Source: Bacteroidaceae bacterium | Lineage (GTDB): Bacteria; Bacteroidota; Bacteroidia; Bacteroidales; Bacteroidaceae | DNA: 64,000 nucleotides | NCBI GenBank assembly: GCA_017483765.1 | Contig: JAFUVE010000027.1 | Location: 62,001-126,000 of the forward strand | Direction of reading: 5' to 3' | Part shown: positions 61,153 to 64,000 of the stretch, piece by piece | Layout of the letters: every line of letters begins with the position of its first letter | Numbering within the stretch: the first letter of the stretch is position 1 | The notes under the pieces: model-generated | Seen by the model: the letters and a program-made list of their open reading frames with translations, nothing else | Told to the model about the DNA's origin: nothing | The model's database searches: none | Position numbers and translations under genes: made by a program

Positions 61153-64000
61153 ATGGCATTTAAGAGAGAAAGCAAATCAAAAACCAATTTCTCGAAAATC
61201 ACGATTGGACTGGCGTCTCCTGAGGAGATTCTCGAGAATTCATACGGTGAGGTTCTAAAACCTGAGACCATCAACTACCGTACGTACAAGCCTGAGAGAG
61301 ACGGCTTGTTCTGCGAGCGCATTTTCGGTCCTACCAAGGACTATGAGTGCCACTGCGGAAAGTACAAGCGTATCCGCTATAAGGGCATTGTCTGCGACCG
61401 ATGCGGTGTTGAAGTCACCGAGAAGAAGGTGAGACGTGAGCGCACAGGGCATATCGCACTTGTCGTTCCGGTGGCTCATATCTGGTATTTCAGGTCGTTG
61501 CCTAACAAAATCGGATACTTGCTCGGGCTACCGACAAAGAAGCTCGACTCTGTAATATACTACGAGCGCTATATCGTCATACAGTCGGGAGTGGCTGAGA
61601 CCTCTTCCGAACAGGAACGTAAAAGCAGCGATAAAGAGGTGATCGTTCACGATTACGAATTGCTCAGCGAGGAAGAATACTGGAAAGTTGTTGACTCGCT
61701 TCCGGAGGGCAACCAGCAGCTGAGCGACGACGACCCCGACAAGTTCATCGCCATGATGGGAGCCGAGGCCATCGAGTTCATGCTGAAACGGATCGACCTT
61801 GACGCATTGTCATACGAGCTCCGCGACCGCGCCAGCACCGACACGTCTCAGCAGAGAAAGACGGAGTCGCTCAAGCGGCTCCAGGTGGTCGAGGCTTTCC
61901 GTGCATCAAAGGGAAGAAACAAGCCGGAGTGGATGATCATGCACAATATTCCGGTCACGCCTCCTGACCTTCGACCGCTCGTGGCTCTCGACGGTGGACG
62001 TTTCGCTACCTCTGACCTCAACGACCTCTACCGCAGGGTCATCATCCGTAACAACCGTCTGCAGCGTCTGATTGAGATCAAAGCACCAGAAGTGATTCTG
62101 CGTAACGAGAAGCGTATGCTTCAGGAGGCTGTCGACAGCCTGTTCGACAACTCACGTAAGAGCAGCGCGGTGAAGTCGGAGTCAAACCGGCCGCTCAAGT
62201 CGCTCTCCGACTCACTCAAGGGTAAGCAGGGACGTTTCCGCCAGAACCTCCTCGGTAAGCGTGTGGACTACTCGGCTCGTTCGGTCATCGTGGTCGGTCC
62301 AGAGCTCAAGATGGGTGAATGTGGACTGCCGAAGCTGATGGCGGCTGAACTTTACAAGCCGTTTATCATACGTAAGCTCATTGAGCGTGGAATCGTCAAG
62401 ACGGTCAAGTCGGCTAAGAAGATTGTCGACCGTCGAGACCCGGTCATCTGGGACATTCTCGAGTACGTGATGAAAGGACACCCCGTGCTGCTCAACCGTG
62501 CACCTACACTCCACCGTCTCGGTATTCAGGCGTTCCAGCCTAAGATGATTGAAGGAAAGGCCATCCAGCTCCACCCGCTCGCTTGTACTGCCTTCAACGC
62601 GGACTTCGACGGAGACCAGATGTCTGTGCACCTCCCGCTTTCAAACGAGGCCATTCTCGAGGCACAGCTCCTTATGCTCCAGTCACACAATATCCTCTCG
62701 CCGGCAAGCGGTGAGCCTGTCACCGTGCCGTCTCAGGACATGGTGCTCGGACTCTACTACATATCAAAAGAAAGGCCGGGTGCAAAAGGAGAGGGACTGA
62801 TCTTCTACGGACCAGAAGAGGCCATCATCGCATACAACGAAGGCAAGGTTGACGTTCACGCAAAAATCGAATGTTTCGTGAAAGACGTCGATGAGAACGG
62901 CAACTTCTTCAAGAACCGTGTGGAGACCACTGTCGGACGAATCATCATCAACGACATCATACCCGACCGAGTGGGATTCGTGAACGAGGTCATCGGAAAG
63001 AAAGCGCTGAAGAAGGTCATCACCAAGGTGATCAAGACTGTGGGTATGGCACAGGCTTGTGAGTTCCTCGACGGAATCAAGAACCTGGGATATAACAAAG
63101 CATACGAGGGTGGATTGTCATTCGTGCTCGACGACATCATCATCCCTGAGGAGAAAGCCAAGATTGTGGAGGAAGGCAACAAACAGATTGAGGAGATTCA
63201 GATGAACTACTCTCTGGGTTTGGTTACCGACAAAAACCGCTACCAGCAGGTTATCGACACTTGGACTCGTGCCAACAATGAGCTGAAAGCCACGCTGATG
63301 AAGCAGATGACTGAGGCCGACCAGGGATTCAACGCCGTGTTCATGATGCTCGACTCGGGTGCCCGTGGTTCTGCCGACCAGATTGCACAGTTGGCGGGTA
63401 TGCGTGGATTGATGGCAAAGCCGCAGAAAGCCGGAGCAAGCGAAAACAGCATCATCGAGAACCCGATCCTATCCAACTTCAAGGAGGGTATGTCGGTGCT
63501 CGAATACTTCATATCAACCCACGGTGCACGTAAGGGTCTGGCCGACACGGCATTGAAGACGGCAGACGCAGGATACCTCACTCGTCGTCTCGTTGACGTG
63601 AGCCACGACGTGATCATCACAGAGGAAGACTGCGGAACTCTGAGAGGTCTGGAGTGTACGGCACTGAAAGACGGAGACCGTGTTGTGGCATCGCTCGCTG
63701 AGCGGATTCTCGGACGTGTTTCTGTACACGACATCATCAACCCGTCTACAGGAGACCTCATCCTCGGTTCTGGTGAGGAAATCACCGAGAGCGTGGCGGC
63801 TGAGATAGAGGCTTGCGGAATTGAGACCATCGACATCCGTTCGGTTCTCACCTGTGAGTCGAAGAAGGGTGTATGTATGAAGTGCTACGGACGAAACCTC
63901 GCCACAGCTAAGATGGTGCAGAAGGGTGAGGCTGTTGGAGTCATAGCAGCGCAAGCCATCGGAGAGCCGGGTACTCAGCTTACACTTCGTACATTCCACG
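61153..64000 (+). CDS. rpoC: RNA polymerase beta' subunit, 3' part cut off by the window edge
   Basis: From the ATG at 61153 an open frame of 949 codons runs to the end of the window. It starts [30 protein letters not shown]. The N-terminal zinc finger is [20 protein letters not shown]. The catalytic loop is NADFDGDQM (near 62595), with the three Asp that hold magnesium. The second zinc site begins [17 protein letters not shown], and the final residues [13 protein letters not shown] lead into the trigger loop. The C-terminal third is outside the window. Confidence 0.97.
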   Translation, partial: MAFKRESKSKTNFSKITIGLASPEEILENSYGEVLKPETINYRTYKPERDGLFCERIFGPTKDYECHCGKYKRIRYKGIVCDRCGVEVTEKKVRRERTGHIALVVPVAHIWYFRSLPNKIGYLLGLPTKKLDSVIYYERYIVIQSGVAETSSEQERKSSDKEVIVHDYELLSEEEYWKVVDSLPEGNQQLSDDDPDKFIAMMGAEAIEFMLKRIDLDALSYELRDRASTDTSQQRKTESLKRLQVVEAFRASKGRNKPEWMIMHNIPVTPPDLRPLVALDGGRFATSDLNDLYRRVIIRNNRLQRLIEIKAPEVILRNEKRMLQEAVDSLFDNSRKSSAVKSESNRPLKSLSDSLKGKQGRFRQNLLGKRVDYSARSVIVVGPELKMGECGLPKLMAAELYKPFIIRKLIERGIVKTVKSAKKIVDRRDPVIWDILEYVMKGHPVLLNRAPTLHRLGIQAFQPKMIEGKAIQLHPLACTAFNADFDGDQMSVHLPLSNEAILEAQLLMLQSHNILSPASGEPVTVPSQDMVLGLYYISKERPGAKGEGLIFYGPEEAIIAYNEGKVDVHAKIECFVKDVDENGNFFKNRVETTVGRIIINDIIPDRVGFVNEVIGKKALKKVITKVIKTVGMAQACEFLDGIKNLGYNKAYEGGLSFVLDDIIIPEEKAKIVEEGNKQIEEIQMNYSLGLVTDKNRYQQVIDTWTRANNELKATLMKQMTEADQGFNAVFMMLDSGARGSADQIAQLAGMRGLMAKPQKAGASENSIIENPILSNFKEGMSVLEYFISTHGARKGLADTALKTADAGYLTRRLVDVSHDVIITEEDCGTLRGLECTALKDGDRVVASLAERILGRVSVHDIINPSTGDLILGSGEEITESVAAEIEACGIETIDIRSVLTCESKKGVCMKCYGRNLATAKMVQKGEAVGVIAAQAIGEPGTQLTLRTFH

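Overview
The window looks like chromosomal DNA of a member of the Bacteroidales, most likely Prevotella or a close relative. Three things support this. Promoters have the Bacteroidetes type -7 box (TAnnTTTG), and starts lack Shine-Dalgarno sequences and sit behind A-rich leaders. Family-level markers are present: a lipidated Omp85 protein of the TamL kind, bifunctional fucokinase/GDP-fucose pyrophosphorylase Fkp, a DUF4296 lipoprotein next to lspA, a BY-kinase with a YG-rich tail, and an xer-hpf-tRNA-tuf-tRNA-secE-nusG-rplKAJL-rpoBC block. The protein sequences also match this group. I see no phage, no transposase and no CRISPR array. The only clear mobile-type element is a small vapBC-like toxin-antitoxin pair.

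Layout. 1-3.6 kb: a truncated membrane protein gene, then uxaA and an NhaC-type antiporter. 3.6-5.2 kb: a Gly-rich secreted CpxP/Spy-like protein and a Crp/Fnr regulator, both on the minus strand. 5.4-10.2 kb: a glycogen/alpha-glucan cluster (debranching enzyme, GT4 glycosyltransferase, GH57 protein with a histone-like tail). 10.3-15.3 kb: a minus-strand group of two paralogous lipoproteins, upp, a HAD protein and a Wzc-like tyrosine kinase. 15.5-17.3 kb: three small lipoproteins. 17.5-30.2 kb: metallophosphatase, miaA, nudC, a glycine-zipper lipoprotein, pyrB, pyrI, ileS, lspA, a DUF4296 lipoprotein and a 67-residue protein. 30.3-33.6 kb: a SpoU-type methyltransferase divergent from tamL. 33.8-34.5 kb: the toxin-antitoxin pair. 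34.6-38.9 kb: a multimodular GH30-like enzyme with a dockerin-like tail, an MFS-like transporter and a small membrane protein. 38.9-41.3 kb: five tandem paralogous genes of a family I do not recognise. 41.4-46.5 kb: fkp and fucP (fucose salvage), a Tyr/Arg/Gln repeat protein and a DUF486 protein. 46.6-50.3 kb: proB, proA, leuB. 50.6-64 kb: rpsU, xer recombinase, hpf, three tRNAs, tuf, secE, nusG, rplKAJL, rpoB and the 5' part of rpoC.

The most unusual item is the five-gene tandem array at 38.9-41.3 kb. Each protein begins with a conserved MxxxxLD-like motif, continues into a highly charged predicted coiled coil, carries a short 'NL(S/D)Q'-like motif and ends in a transmembrane segment closed by 'FY(R/G)KK'. 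No signal peptide is visible. Intergenic DNA also holds two separate families of hairpin repeats (three copies each, constant stems, variable 3-nt loops) and several G-poor tandem repeats that directly abut start codons, including an 8 x 9 bp TCTAGAAnn array upstream of fkp.

Functional names rest on motifs and remembered family features. No database search or computation was run. Promoter and terminator calls are by eye.
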